Positions 1-7,280 of a stretch of DNA of 16,231 nucleotides are shown here, in pieces. The translations under genes were made by a program, and so were the position numbers. Origin of the DNA: RGIG3528 sp045629005 (GTDB taxonomy: Bacteria > Bacillota > Clostridia > Lachnospirales > Lachnospiraceae). The notes below the pieces were generated by a model. The model was not told the DNA's origin. It saw only the letters and a list, made by a program, of their open reading frames with translations, and made no database searches. Location: the NCBI GenBank assembly GCA_045629005.1, contig JAZQQJ010000055.1:1-16231 (forward strand). The letters run 5' to 3'. The number at the start of each line of letters is the position of its first letter. Position 1 is the stretch's first letter.

Positions 1-44
1 ATAATCATCATTTTTTCGCATTCGCTCAAAGCCAATAATATTCA

Positions 45-98
45 GCAAAAGTCCTATGACTTCCGTTACTATTGTAACATTTGTCATAGGACTTTTGC
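45..98 (-). terminator. Large perfect hairpin after the radical SAM gene, probable terminator
   Basis: The arms at 45-60 and 83-98 are perfect 16-bp reverse complements. Inside the loop, 65-69 (GTTAC) and 74-78 (GTAAC) form a second short stem around a 4-nt loop. It begins 6 bases past the stop codon of the radical SAM gene. In the minus direction only four T residues occur near the 3' end, inside the stem (GGACTTTTGC), and no free T-tract follows. It is therefore an atypical intrinsic terminator, or a 3'-end stabilising or processing hairpin. Its symmetry would let it work in both directions. Confidence 0.55.
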
Positions 99-103
99 AA
101 TCA

Positions 104-1120
104 TTATTTAATATTTCTTGCGCATGCGGGTGCTTCATACAGTTTTCCATGTACAAAGAAATTGTAAGACCTGCAGCCACCCGCACAGTACTCACCCATT
201 TCGCACGTTCTGCATTTTCCTGTTAACAGGTCCGGAGTAAATTGACGATTATATGCAAAATTGTCAGGGTTTTCCCAGATTTCCTTTAATGACTGTTTTC
301 TGAGATTGCCCTCAATAAACTTTTCATCATACATTGACTCACAGCCGCGGACATTTCCGATACTGTCTATTCCTATTGCGGATATACCGGCAAGACAGCC
401 TCTGAAGGACGCATATCCGCTTAAGTTTCCGCGAATTCTTCCATCCGACGGGGTGAAATAACCGATGTTGTCCGCTACACCAAGTGCAAAGGGTGCAGAT
501 GTGGCATTTTCTTCTACGAAGTGTATGACTTTACATGTATCAAACGCAAAATCTATACCGTTTTTTGCAGCATTACCCATAGGAGAGCATGCCTGGAGCT
601 GCCACGCATAAATCGGGTACTGTTTAAGAGTTTCGTAGAGAGTGGAAAGGCACTCGGAGTTCTCACGATTTAACGTACTTATTACAGACACCGGAACCCC
701 TGCTTTACAAAGTACTTCCACAGCTTTAATCGCGCGTTCATAGCTTCCGGTCTGTCGGTACTTATCGTGAATGTCTTTCGGACCGTCAATTGAAACAGAG
801 ACCGATTCCACCTGTGCAGTTTTAATGTCAGCTATCAGTTTATCGTTAAACACGAATCCGTTTGTTATTATATTTACGTTTATACCGTAACCTGTAAGCC
901 TTGATACAATTGTCTTCCAGTCCGGGCGCATAAAAACTTCTCCGCCTATCATGGAAACACGTTTGCAGCCAAGTTCGAAAAGCTGGTCTGCAACGCTCAG
1001 GCATTCATCGGTAGAAAGCTCGTTTTCACGGGCTTTTCCTCCTTTGGAGCCACAGTACTTACATGAAAAGCAGCATGCGAGAGTTATCTCCCAGACACAC
1101 CTTGAAAGACGGTATTCCAT
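104..1120 (-). CDS. Radical SAM/SPASM domain peptide- or protein-modifying enzyme
   Basis: This 338-aa protein is a radical SAM enzyme with a C-terminal SPASM domain. The SAM-binding 4Fe-4S motif is C16-x3-C20-x2-C23, followed by an MIGGE segment (the SAM-contacting GGE motif) near residue 60. The C-terminal cysteines fit the SPASM pattern: C242-x12-G-x4-C260, then C303-x2-C306-x5-C312-x3-C316-x16-C333, expected to hold auxiliary clusters. Such enzymes make thioether, C-C or C-O crosslinks in ribosomal peptides, or act as sulfatase or PqqE/MftC-type maturases. There is no separate N-terminal RRE domain: the cluster motif starts only 15 residues in. The ATG shares one base with the TGA of the preceding 128-aa gene (TGATG), so translation is probably coupled, and a GGAG lies 8 nt upstream. 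The substrate is not proven; the coupled 128-aa protein is the best candidate. Length is normal for the family and the gene looks intact. Confidence 0.9.
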   Translation of the reverse strand: MEYRLSRCVWEITLACCFSCKYCGSKGGKARENELSTDECLSVADQLFELGCKRVSMIGGEVFMRPDWKTIVSRLTGYGINVNIITNGFVFNDKLIADIKTAQVESVSVSIDGPKDIHDKYRQTGSYERAIKAVEVLCKAGVPVSVISTLNRENSECLSTLYETLKQYPIYAWQLQACSPMGNAAKNGIDFAFDTCKVIHFVEENATSAPFALGVADNIGYFTPSDGRIRGNLSGYASFRGCLAGISAIGIDSIGNVRGCESMYDEKFIEGNLRKQSLKEIWENPDNFAYNRQFTPDLLTGKCRTCEMGEYCAGGCRSYNFFVHGKLYEAPACARNIK

Positions 1121-1506
1121 CAGTTCTGCTCCGATTTCTTAGGAAGATTCACACCACACTCAACACAGAATTTTGCGGTTCCGTTATTCTGAAAGCCGCA
1201 TGAAGGACATGTTATGACAGTCGGAAGGCCGTTTGCCGTATTGGCAGCAAAAGAATTTGCCGCAAAGCCGGCACCTCTGCTCATTGCTTCCGGTCCTGCA
1301 TAAACCATCATTGCTGCCGGCGACACCTGTTTATACCATTCAGGGTCAGGCGGTGTCACTATAGTCATTCTCGGGTCAGGCGGAGCTACCTGCGTTGCAG
1401 GATTAATAGGCGGTCCTGCATATACGCAACGCATCTGCTCCATTGCAACCTTCGGATCAAGAACTGCCCTTTCCGGATATTTTCTTTCTTTCTTTTCTTC
1501 GCTCAT
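1120..1506 (-). CDS. Repeat-motif protein with C-terminal zinc ribbon, candidate radical SAM substrate or partner
   Basis: This 128-aa protein belongs to no family I can name. The N-terminus is charged (about residues 1-24). A Pro/Gly-rich middle follows, with two related pairs of motifs: VYAGP at 28-32 and 68-72, and PPDP at 42-45 and 52-55, with aromatic residues W57 and Y58 between. Residues 76-94 form a low-complexity Ala/Asn/Gly/Ser linker. The C-terminus (100-118) is a short zinc ribbon, CPxCG and CxxCG (C100, C103, C114, C117). Start and RBS are clear (GGAGGAG about 7 nt upstream of the ATG). It is directly followed by and overlaps the radical SAM/SPASM gene, a usual arrangement for a substrate-maturase pair. 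I infer that the duplicated YAGP regions may be modified and that the ribbon may recruit the enzyme or another partner. A plain adaptor or scaffold protein is the alternative. Confidence 0.8.
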   Translation of the reverse strand: MSEEKKERKYPERAVLDPKVAMEQMRCVYAGPPINPATQVAPPDPRMTIVTPPDPEWYKQVSPAAMMVYAGPEAMSRGAGFAANSFAANTANGLPTVITCPSCGFQNNGTAKFCVECGVNLPKKSEQN

Positions 1507-1527
1507 TTCAGTCTCCTCCCTTTCCCA

Positions 1528-2193
1528 CTACATATCAGTCTCATTTATTTCCGTTTCTTCTATTGTTTCATCCGCAGATTCTTCCATGGATTCTTCCATA
1601 GCTGCATCCATAGCAGCTTTCATATTTTCTCTCTCCGCTGCCAGTTCAAGTTCTGCCTGGGCAATGTAGGAATCTTCAACCCTCATGATGTCCTCCAAAC
1701 GAAGATTCATCCATTTTCCGTTCATCATTCGCATACTCCTTGTTAAAAGAACGGAACCGTATGCTGCAGGCAAAACCCACGGCGGAAGTATGGATTCCCA
1801 TCTTTCGAACGAAAAGAAAGTAATGCAGAACACCGTTATAGCTGCCGCAAGTTTAACTATGTGTGAAATGATGTCTATTGCCGTGTAGCCTTTGACACTG
1901 TACGCCATTGCAAAAATGCTTCCCAAAATGTGCAGTGGGATTACCGCCCCCGCTGCAAAGAAGATAACCTTTAGTTTAAGAGGTTCTTCAAAAATGTATC
2001 TTGTTTTTACCATAATCAGCACATCGAGTGCTATCAGGAGAACACCTGCAATATTCCTTATAAGGCGGCGTTGCTTACGGTTAGTCGCATACTCAAACTC
2101 GTCCTCAAGCTTCTCGTATATTATCTCGTAAAACTCAACACCAAAATATAATATCACTGTAAGGACAAGTTCTATTATCTGTTTAGTTTTCAT
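1528..2193 (-). CDS. Integral membrane protein with acidic C-terminal tail, function unknown
   Basis: This 221-aa protein is not recognised. Hydrophobic stretches suggest about five membrane segments (roughly residues 6-22, 47-65, 73-99, 106-130 and 135-153), with a highly charged first loop (EKLEDEFEYATNRKQRRL). From about residue 165 the chain is a predicted cytosolic helix rich in Glu and Ala. It ends in an acidic tail with repeated EESMEES/ETIEETEINET-like units. The ATG is preceded by AGGAGG with a 5-nt spacer. It lies between the ABC-class ATPase gene and the 128-aa zinc-ribbon gene in the same direction, with 21 bases to the latter. It could anchor the system at the membrane or act in transport, but no transporter motif is visible. 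Confidence 0.8.
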   Translation of the reverse strand: MKTKQIIELVLTVILYFGVEFYEIIYEKLEDEFEYATNRKQRRLIRNIAGVLLIALDVLIMVKTRYIFEEPLKLKVIFFAAGAVIPLHILGSIFAMAYSVKGYTAIDIISHIVKLAAAITVFCITFFSFERWESILPPWVLPAAYGSVLLTRSMRMMNGKWMNLRLEDIMRVEDSYIAQAELELAAERENMKAAMDAAMEESMEESADETIEETEINETDM

Positions 2194-2237
2194 TTCGTCC
2201 TCCTAATTGATTTTAGATTTCCAAGCACTAATTTAAT

Positions 2238-2246
2238 ATTATATCA
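2238..2246 (-). promoter_or_regulatory. Candidate extended -10 promoter for the membrane protein, zinc-ribbon and radical SAM genes
   Basis: In the 61-base gap after the ATPase gene the minus strand reads TGATATAAT: a perfect TATAAT hexamer (2238-2243) preceded by the TGn extension (2244-2246). No good -35 box is present, which is tolerated for extended -10 promoters. It would start transcription about 30 bases before the membrane-protein ATG. The region is AT-rich, so a chance match is possible. Confidence 0.45.
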
Positions 2247-2254
2247 CATATTGC

Positions 2255-4078
2255 TCAAATATTCACATATTCAGTATGCCTGAGACGATAAATCATTGCA
2301 AGGAAATCACATTTTCTCGGTAAGGCCAGCATCCTCTCACACTCATTGAAATTACCGCTGTAAACATAGTCCGGACCTTTTTCATCTATTTCTCTGTACA
2401 GTTCATCAACTATAGCCCTAATATCAATCTGTTCGGAGCCGTCATGCCTGTCAAAAATGTTATTATATTTATTCTCAAGCATTCTGAGCATAAATCCCAT
2501 CGCAGTTCTCTGTTCCTTACAAAGAATATCATGTATACCTTTTGTATCGACTTTTTCATCACCGATAATTATGTATCCGACATCCGGAACAGCAAGCTTT
2601 TCCTGAAACTTTCCTTCAGGGTAGGACGTAAAACCTCTTGTAAGCATACTCCTGTTCTGTTTCCAGCTTTCTGTCCGTGGAATATCGATTTCTTTGTTGC
2701 CGCAAAGCTGTTTTGCCCTTTCTGTCACGTTTGAAATCACAAATTCATCCATCAGATAAACGCTGTCCGCAACCGAAAGATACTCTCCGCTTCCGCCTAT
2801 TACAAGAATCGTCGAAACTCCGCATTCTCTGTAAAGTTCATTTACGCGTTCAGTAAATGGAGTTATAGGTTCTCTCGAAATAAGTTCCTTCATGAGATTA
2901 TCGCGAATCATGAAATTTGTTGCACTTCTGTCTTCGTCTATCAAGAGGAGTTTAGCTCCGGAGTCGACGGCTTCCAGAATATTTGCCGCCTGCGAGGTTG
3001 AGCCCGATGCATAATCCGTTGAAAAATGCGTCGGATTGCCATGCGGTATCCACTTGATAAACGCGGAAATATCCATGTTTTTAATGCATCTTCCGTCCTC
3101 GGCGGATATTGTCATCGCCGAATAATCCGTAATGCACAGTTCCCTGCCGTCACCGAGAGTATGATCATATATCCCCGCAGATACAGTGTTCAGAATGGTG
3201 GACTTACCTGAATAGCCGCCTCCCGTTACCACGGTAACCCCCTTCTTTATTCCGAAACCTTTGATTCCGCAGGCCTCAATTTCGTCCCCCTCGGGTGCTT
3301 CGAAAGGAATTGCGTTCTCCATCGGTCCGCCTGTTTTCGAATCTCTGGGCAGAACACTTCCGTTTGCGATAAATGCACAATATTCACTATCCTTCAGCCA
3401 TTTTCTAAGTTCTGCCTGCTTATTTGACAGCTTAATTACTTCACCGATAAGGCTTCTGTCAAATTCCGAAACATATGTATTGATTGTTTTAGGAAGAACA
3501 TTGCAAAGCATCTCCGCAATTTTCTTAACCTTTTTATTAACAAGCTGGACTTGCATCCGGAAGCAGAAACACATTCGTAATTCTAAGTTCTCTGTGTTTT
3601 CATAATGCACTATTCTGCTGCTGCCCTGATTGAAATAATCCTTCTGCGGCTTCATTTCGAAATACGCCGTGTTTCTGCAAAAAATCTCGCCACCCACTTC
3701 TGTAAGGTAATACCATCCCGTTTCATCCCTCTGCTTGTTGCGGTTATATATTTCACTGTTAAGCTCATCTATATAGGGCTTAAGTTTTCGGAAGCAAAAG
3801 TCTGCCACAGAGACTGAGTACGTATCAATTCCGAGCTTTTCGGCAGGAATCGCAAAAAGCAGTGTCGGACAGTCCAAACTCGTTTTATTCGTTCTTTCTA
3901 TTGTCATCGAGATATCCGAAAACCAGAATGTCGGATCTGACACAATTTCCGGAAAGTCTGACGGATTTCCGGGCGTTCCGGGTGGTACAATTGCCTTTCC
4001 TTCATACATTTCCTTAAATGTTTTTGTGTTGCTCTCCATTTGGAGAATACAGTTTTTCAATCTAATCACTTTTTTCAC
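2255..4078 (-). CDS. ABC-class ATPase of the COG3044 / ABC_ATPase (PF09818) type
   Basis: This 607-aa cytosolic protein has a single ABC-type nucleotide-binding core. Walker A is GGGYSGKST (286-294), a signature-like segment SGSTSQAANILE lies at 358-369, and Walker B is LLLIDED (377-383), followed by RSATNFMIRDN and later VSTILVIGGSGEYLSVADSVYLMDE. That order and spacing match the 'predicted ATPase of the ABC class' family, whose members lack transporter membrane domains and have an unknown role. The N-terminal part (about 1-270) is diverged from what I remember of the family. Start is GTG at 4078 with GAAGGG 8 nt upstream; a second GTG three codons later, behind AAAGGTG, is also possible. 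It is the first large gene of the radical SAM locus. No strong promoter is visible just upstream; a TATACT at 4136-4141 with a poor -35 is the only candidate, so readthrough past the terminator at 4210-4237 may matter. Confidence 0.85.
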   Translation of the reverse strand: MKKVIRLKNCILQMESNTKTFKEMYEGKAIVPPGTPGNPSDFPEIVSDPTFWFSDISMTIERTNKTSLDCPTLLFAIPAEKLGIDTYSVSVADFCFRKLKPYIDELNSEIYNRNKQRDETGWYYLTEVGGEIFCRNTAYFEMKPQKDYFNQGSSRIVHYENTENLELRMCFCFRMQVQLVNKKVKKIAEMLCNVLPKTINTYVSEFDRSLIGEVIKLSNKQAELRKWLKDSEYCAFIANGSVLPRDSKTGGPMENAIPFEAPEGDEIEACGIKGFGIKKGVTVVTGGGYSGKSTILNTVSAGIYDHTLGDGRELCITDYSAMTISAEDGRCIKNMDISAFIKWIPHGNPTHFSTDYASGSTSQAANILEAVDSGAKLLLIDEDRSATNFMIRDNLMKELISREPITPFTERVNELYRECGVSTILVIGGSGEYLSVADSVYLMDEFVISNVTERAKQLCGNKEIDIPRTESWKQNRSMLTRGFTSYPEGKFQEKLAVPDVGYIIIGDEKVDTKGIHDILCKEQRTAMGFMLRMLENKYNNIFDRHDGSEQIDIRAIVDELYREIDEKGPDYVYSGNFNECERMLALPRKCDFLAMIYRLRHTEYVNI

Positions 4079-4209
4079 CTTTTTAACCCTTCATTGTTAC
4101 AATTCACCATGTTGTTTAATGCTGTAAAAAGCCTGAGTATACACATGACATTACGGTTTACGTCAGCTTCAGACCGCATTTTGAATGTAATAATTACCGA
4201 ATTTAAGGC

Positions 4210-4237
4210 AAAAAAATACTGTGACAAACAGCCACAG
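4210..4237 (-). terminator. Intrinsic terminator or attenuator between the 22-codon ORF and the ATPase gene
   Basis: On the minus strand, CTGTGGC (4237-4231) pairs with GTCACAG (4225-4219) around a TGTTT loop: 7 bp with one G-U pair. It is followed after two bases (TA) by seven T residues (4216-4210). It lies 40 bases after the stop of the 22-codon ORF and 131 bases before the ATPase start, so it either ends a roughly 190-nt transcript or works as an attenuator for the operon beyond. I found no convincing alternative antiterminator pairing by eye. Confidence 0.75.
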
Positions 4238-4277
4238 AAATAAAGCGGAAAGTATAATAGTAAGGCAGCTTCGGCTA

Positions 4278-4346
4278 TTAATGATTTCCTATTCCTGAGG
4301 TAACGATATCATTATTAAGTTTGCACAGCATATTCATGCCCTTCAT
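4278..4346 (-). CDS. Small ORF, 22-aa peptide or leader peptide
   Basis: ATG at 4346 opens 22 codons, ending in TAA with a TAG one codon later. The product reads MKGMNMLCKLNNDIVTSG followed by IGNH. The RBS is near perfect (AGGAGG at 4360-4355, 8-nt spacer). A consensus promoter lies about 60 bases upstream and a terminator about 40 bases downstream, so the ORF has a complete transcription unit of its own, which argues that it is really expressed. It could be a leader peptide controlling transcription into the ATPase operon, an independent small protein, or a tiny precursor peptide. The single Cys and absence of a hydrophobic stretch give no functional clue. It resembles nothing I know. Confidence 0.6.
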   Translation of the reverse strand: MKGMNMLCKLNNDIVTSGIGNH

Positions 4347-4395
4347 ATCAATTACCTCCTTAAGAAATTGAATTAAAAATTTTCGTTAATTGAAA

Positions 4396-4442
4396 CGTGC
4401 CGAAGTATAACAAATCTGCAGTAGTTTGTCAACTTCGGCACG
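4396..4442 (-). repeat. Inverted repeat framing the promoter, candidate operator
   Basis: The 11-bp arms at 4396-4406 and 4432-4442 are perfect reverse complements (CGTGCCGAAGT and ACTTCGGCACG). A second, inner pair ACAAA/TTTGT (4410-4414 and 4425-4429) makes the element nearly fully symmetric around CTGCAG. The outer arms start exactly at the edges of the -35 and -10 boxes, so a bound protein would block RNA polymerase. It begins 13 bases after the MATE stop codon. As RNA it could also serve as a terminator stem for the MATE operon, but only TTTC follows, so I favour an operator. Confidence 0.75.
4404..4432 (-). promoter_or_regulatory. Consensus SigA-type promoter for the 22-codon ORF
   Basis: Minus strand: TTGACA (4432-4427), a 17-bp spacer, and TATACT (4409-4404). 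This matches 6/6 and 5/6 positions at optimal spacing. The expected transcript start is near 4397, at the inner edge of the downstream repeat arm, about 50 bases before the 22-codon ORF. Confidence 0.85.
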
Positions 4443-4455
4443 AAAGCGGAAGGCT

Positions 4456-5844
4456 TTATGCTTTCTGTTCAAGTTCTTCTTCGCTTCTTGTTATGTTATT
4501 CATCCACTTGTATTTCTTGTAATGAATGAACACAACAGGCATTTTCTCAAGCTCATCAATCGTCATTGCGAAGTACACCCAGATGGGCGGAAGCTTAAGC
4601 ACATATGCGGCAAGCACCATAATCGGCACAGCAACACCCCACATAAATACAGTATCAAGAATCAGACCATATCTGCTATCTCCGCCACCTCTGAAGCACC
4701 CGCAGATAAAAGCGGTATTGATGCCCTCTCCAATCATTCGGTATGTTGTCATAAAAATCATTATGCCAAGGTAGTAAATTGCTGTTTCCGTAAGCTTGTC
4801 GCTGTAGAAATTCAGAATAAGCGGCCTTACAAGAATCATGACACCGCTGCCGACAACGCCTACGGCGATTGTCAGAAGAAGCATTCTCTTTGCATATATT
4901 TTCGTTGCTGCCTTATCATTTCTTCCAAGAGTCTGGCTTATTACAATGGTTGTCGCCTGTGCGAAGCCTCTTAAGGCAATCGCTCCGATGTTTACAACCA
5001 TGATGGCAACTGAATTCGCCGCAACAATGTCATTTCCCATATGACCGAGGATTATCGCAAAAACCGTTGTGGCAAGTCCCCAGATTGCATCATTTCCAAC
5101 TGCGGGAATGCATATTTTCAGGTAATCCTTCATAAGGATTCCGGACTTGGCAAAAAGATATTTAATCCTGATTCTCGCTTCTTTTGCAAAATACGAGTAA
5201 ATGAAGCACATCATTGCCTCGACAAATCTCGCAATAACAGTTCCGATTGCTACACCGACCACTCCAAGCTCAGGGAAGAACCAAAACCCGAAAATGAATG
5301 CGGCGTTGAAAAACACGTTCGTAGCAAGAGAAACCACACAGCTGATCATAGGGAAAACAACCTTGCCGACGCTTCTTATCGCACCGACATAAACCTGTGA
5401 TATTCCGCTGAAAAGGAAGGAGAACGAAAGAATACGAAGGTACCTTACGCCTTCTTCTATGATTTCTGCACTGTCCGTAAATATGCTCATAATGGCACGT
5501 GGGAAAAGGAATCCCGGAAGGAAAAACAGTACCGAAACAATGAGCGTAATTCTCATTGACAGGCCGATAACCTTTTCCAACGTTTTGTGGTCGCCTTTGC
5601 CATAGTACTGGGCGCACAAAACCGATGTTCCCGTTGTCAGTCCGTAGAAAAAGCAGAACAGTATAAAGGAGTACTCATTAGCCAGGGAAGACGCAGACAT
5701 CGCAGTCTGGCTTACATATCCGAGCATCAGGGTGTCTGCGGAATTGACAAGTGTGCTTATCAGATTCTGGACCATTATGGGAAGTGCGAGCGACAACGCC
5801 CACGCTATAAATTTTCTGTTAGATAAAACATTTTCATTTTTCAT
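4456..5844 (-). CDS. MATE family multidrug/cation efflux transporter (second gene)
   Basis: This 462-aa polytopic membrane protein has the length and 12-helix pattern of the MATE family, which exports drugs or metabolites in exchange for Na+ or H+. The N-terminal half carries the characteristic opening (ALPIMVQNLISTLVNSADTLMLG, split by the first loop), then TTGTSVLCAQYYGKGD. The C-terminal half repeats this fold (FAQATTIVISQTLGRND). The N-terminus is cytosolic and short, and the C-terminal tail is charged (NNITRSEEELEQKA). The gene follows the other MATE gene after 33 bases with only a weak, distant RBS (AGGTGT), so it probably relies on the operon transcript and perhaps on coupling. Substrate cannot be told from sequence. 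It ends just before the promoter-framing inverted repeat. Confidence 0.93.
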   Translation of the reverse strand: MKNENVLSNRKFIAWALSLALPIMVQNLISTLVNSADTLMLGYVSQTAMSASSLANEYSFILFCFFYGLTTGTSVLCAQYYGKGDHKTLEKVIGLSMRITLIVSVLFFLPGFLFPRAIMSIFTDSAEIIEEGVRYLRILSFSFLFSGISQVYVGAIRSVGKVVFPMISCVVSLATNVFFNAAFIFGFWFFPELGVVGVAIGTVIARFVEAMMCFIYSYFAKEARIRIKYLFAKSGILMKDYLKICIPAVGNDAIWGLATTVFAIILGHMGNDIVAANSVAIMVVNIGAIALRGFAQATTIVISQTLGRNDKAATKIYAKRMLLLTIAVGVVGSGVMILVRPLILNFYSDKLTETAIYYLGIMIFMTTYRMIGEGINTAFICGCFRGGGDSRYGLILDTVFMWGVAVPIMVLAAYVLKLPPIWVYFAMTIDELEKMPVVFIHYKKYKWMNNITRSEEELEQKA

Positions 5845-5877
5845 AATACTTAGTTACACCTATAATTGCTTTACCTG

Positions 5878-7263
5878 CTATGCATTTGCCTTCTTAATTC
5901 GTCGTGAAAGAAGGTATATTGCCACAAACATGCCCATACCCTCACCGGCTATCAAGGAGAAAATCAGTCCGTTAACTCCGAAAAGCCAGTCAAGAAGATA
6001 CATAAACGGAATATAGAATACTATTTCTCTTACAACTGCATGCAGGAGTGTTCCAAAGCCGTCCCCCATTGCCTGCATGCAGAAAGAACAGCGGTAATTC
6101 ATGAACTGTAAAGGCGAAGCAAGACATCTTACTCTAAGGAACATTGCCGCAAATGCAAGAGCTTCCGCTGCACCAAGTGCAGCATCCGACTTCGTGTTAA
6201 TGAACACACTTGTAATCGGACCGGCAAATATTTCAAAGAGAATCATTGAAAATACGCATATAATCATTCCCCATATTGTTGCCGTCTTAATTACTTCCTT
6301 CATGCGCTTGCGATTACCGGAAGAATAATTGTAAGCGATTATCGGAAGCATTCCCTGGCATATGCCGATGTTTATTGCATTCGGAAGTCTTTCCGCCTTC
6401 ATAACTATTCCGAGAGCAGCAACGGCCTCCTCGCCGTATGCAGCCATCTTGGAATTAAGGAACATGTTTGCAAGATCGAAAAGTCCTGTAAGAATTGCCG
6501 ACGGAACGCCCACGGAGTATAATTCCTTGATTTCCTGCTTTGGAAGTTTCTTCGCAAAAGCAATGTTCGTGCTCAGCGAAGTCTTCTTTCCAAGACTTAA
6601 GTAAACCGTCAGCAGGTATACACAGGATACGATGTTTGAGAAAAGCGTTGCAAGTGCAGCACCGAGGACTTCCTGTCCGTCGGGAAGAATGACAAACATA
6701 AGTATCGGGTCGAGTATGATATTCAAGACACCGCCCATACTGAGTCCAAGGCTTGCCTGCTTTGAATAGCCCGCATTTCTGATGAGATGTGCCATTACGG
6801 CAGAAAGAATAATCGGTACGTCGCCAATTGCCACAACTACATAAACGTACTGTTTTGCATAGCCTATTGTAGCCTCTGTCGCACCAAGAATGTTCAAAAG
6901 AGGCTCACAGAAAATAATCATAAGAACAGTATAAAGGAGCGCAATTACAATCGCTCCGTAAAAGCTGTAAGCACTCACTCCTTTAGCCTTCTCATGCTCT
7001 CCACGTCCTGCAAGACGCGCCATAAGGCTTCCGCCACCGATTCCGAACAGATTTCCGAAAGCCACGGTCATCATATACAAAGTATATGCAACAGACACTG
7101 CGGCTATCATATATGCATTTCCTGTCCGGCCTATAAAAAAGGTATCAACAATGTTATATACAAGATTAATAAGCTGCGAAATGATTGTAGGAACAGCCAT
7201 CACAGCAATAGCCTTCGGGACGGGCATGGATTCAAATAATTCGGTTTTCTCATTACTTAACAT
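5878..7263 (-). CDS. MATE family multidrug/cation efflux transporter (first gene)
   Basis: This 461-aa, 12-helix MATE transporter belongs to a different subgroup from its downstream neighbour and is closer in style to MepA-like proteins. Features are the N-terminal MPVPKAIAVMAVPTIISQ segment, NIVDTFFIGR in the first helix pair, FGIGGGSLMARLAGRGE in the loop after helix 2, and the repeated fold in the second half (ICQGMLPIIAYNYSSGNR). Start is ATG at 7263 with AAGGAAG upstream. The gene has its own promoter (7319-7346), with a hairpin/T-run in the leader. The pair forms an operon. Whether the two proteins act separately or as a pair cannot be decided here. Confidence 0.93.
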   Translation of the reverse strand: MLSNEKTELFESMPVPKAIAVMAVPTIISQLINLVYNIVDTFFIGRTGNAYMIAAVSVAYTLYMMTVAFGNLFGIGGGSLMARLAGRGEHEKAKGVSAYSFYGAIVIALLYTVLMIIFCEPLLNILGATEATIGYAKQYVYVVVAIGDVPIILSAVMAHLIRNAGYSKQASLGLSMGGVLNIILDPILMFVILPDGQEVLGAALATLFSNIVSCVYLLTVYLSLGKKTSLSTNIAFAKKLPKQEIKELYSVGVPSAILTGLFDLANMFLNSKMAAYGEEAVAALGIVMKAERLPNAINIGICQGMLPIIAYNYSSGNRKRMKEVIKTATIWGMIICVFSMILFEIFAGPITSVFINTKSDAALGAAEALAFAAMFLRVRCLASPLQFMNYRCSFCMQAMGDGFGTLLHAVVREIVFYIPFMYLLDWLFGVNGLIFSLIAGEGMGMFVAIYLLSRRIKKANA

Positions 7264-7280
7264 GATTCTTTACTTCCTTC

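Noticed and set aside
4079..4209. A second promoter directly before the ABC-class ATPase
   Set aside because: TATACT at 4136-4141 exists, but the nearest -35-like hexamer (CTGACG) is at a 19-bp spacing and matches only 4 of 6, so I do not list it as a feature.
4396..4442. Inverted repeat as a simple terminator for the MATE operon
   Set aside because: The stem is large, but only TTTC follows, and its centre carries a near-perfect promoter with exact placement of arms at the -35 and -10; an operator explains more. A double role is not excluded.
4426..4974. Plus-strand open frame of 182 codons opposite the MATE gene
   Set aside because: It has no RBS, is Lys/His/Ser/Cys-rich without domain character, and lies fully over the end of a well-conserved transporter and the inverted repeat; it is an antisense shadow.
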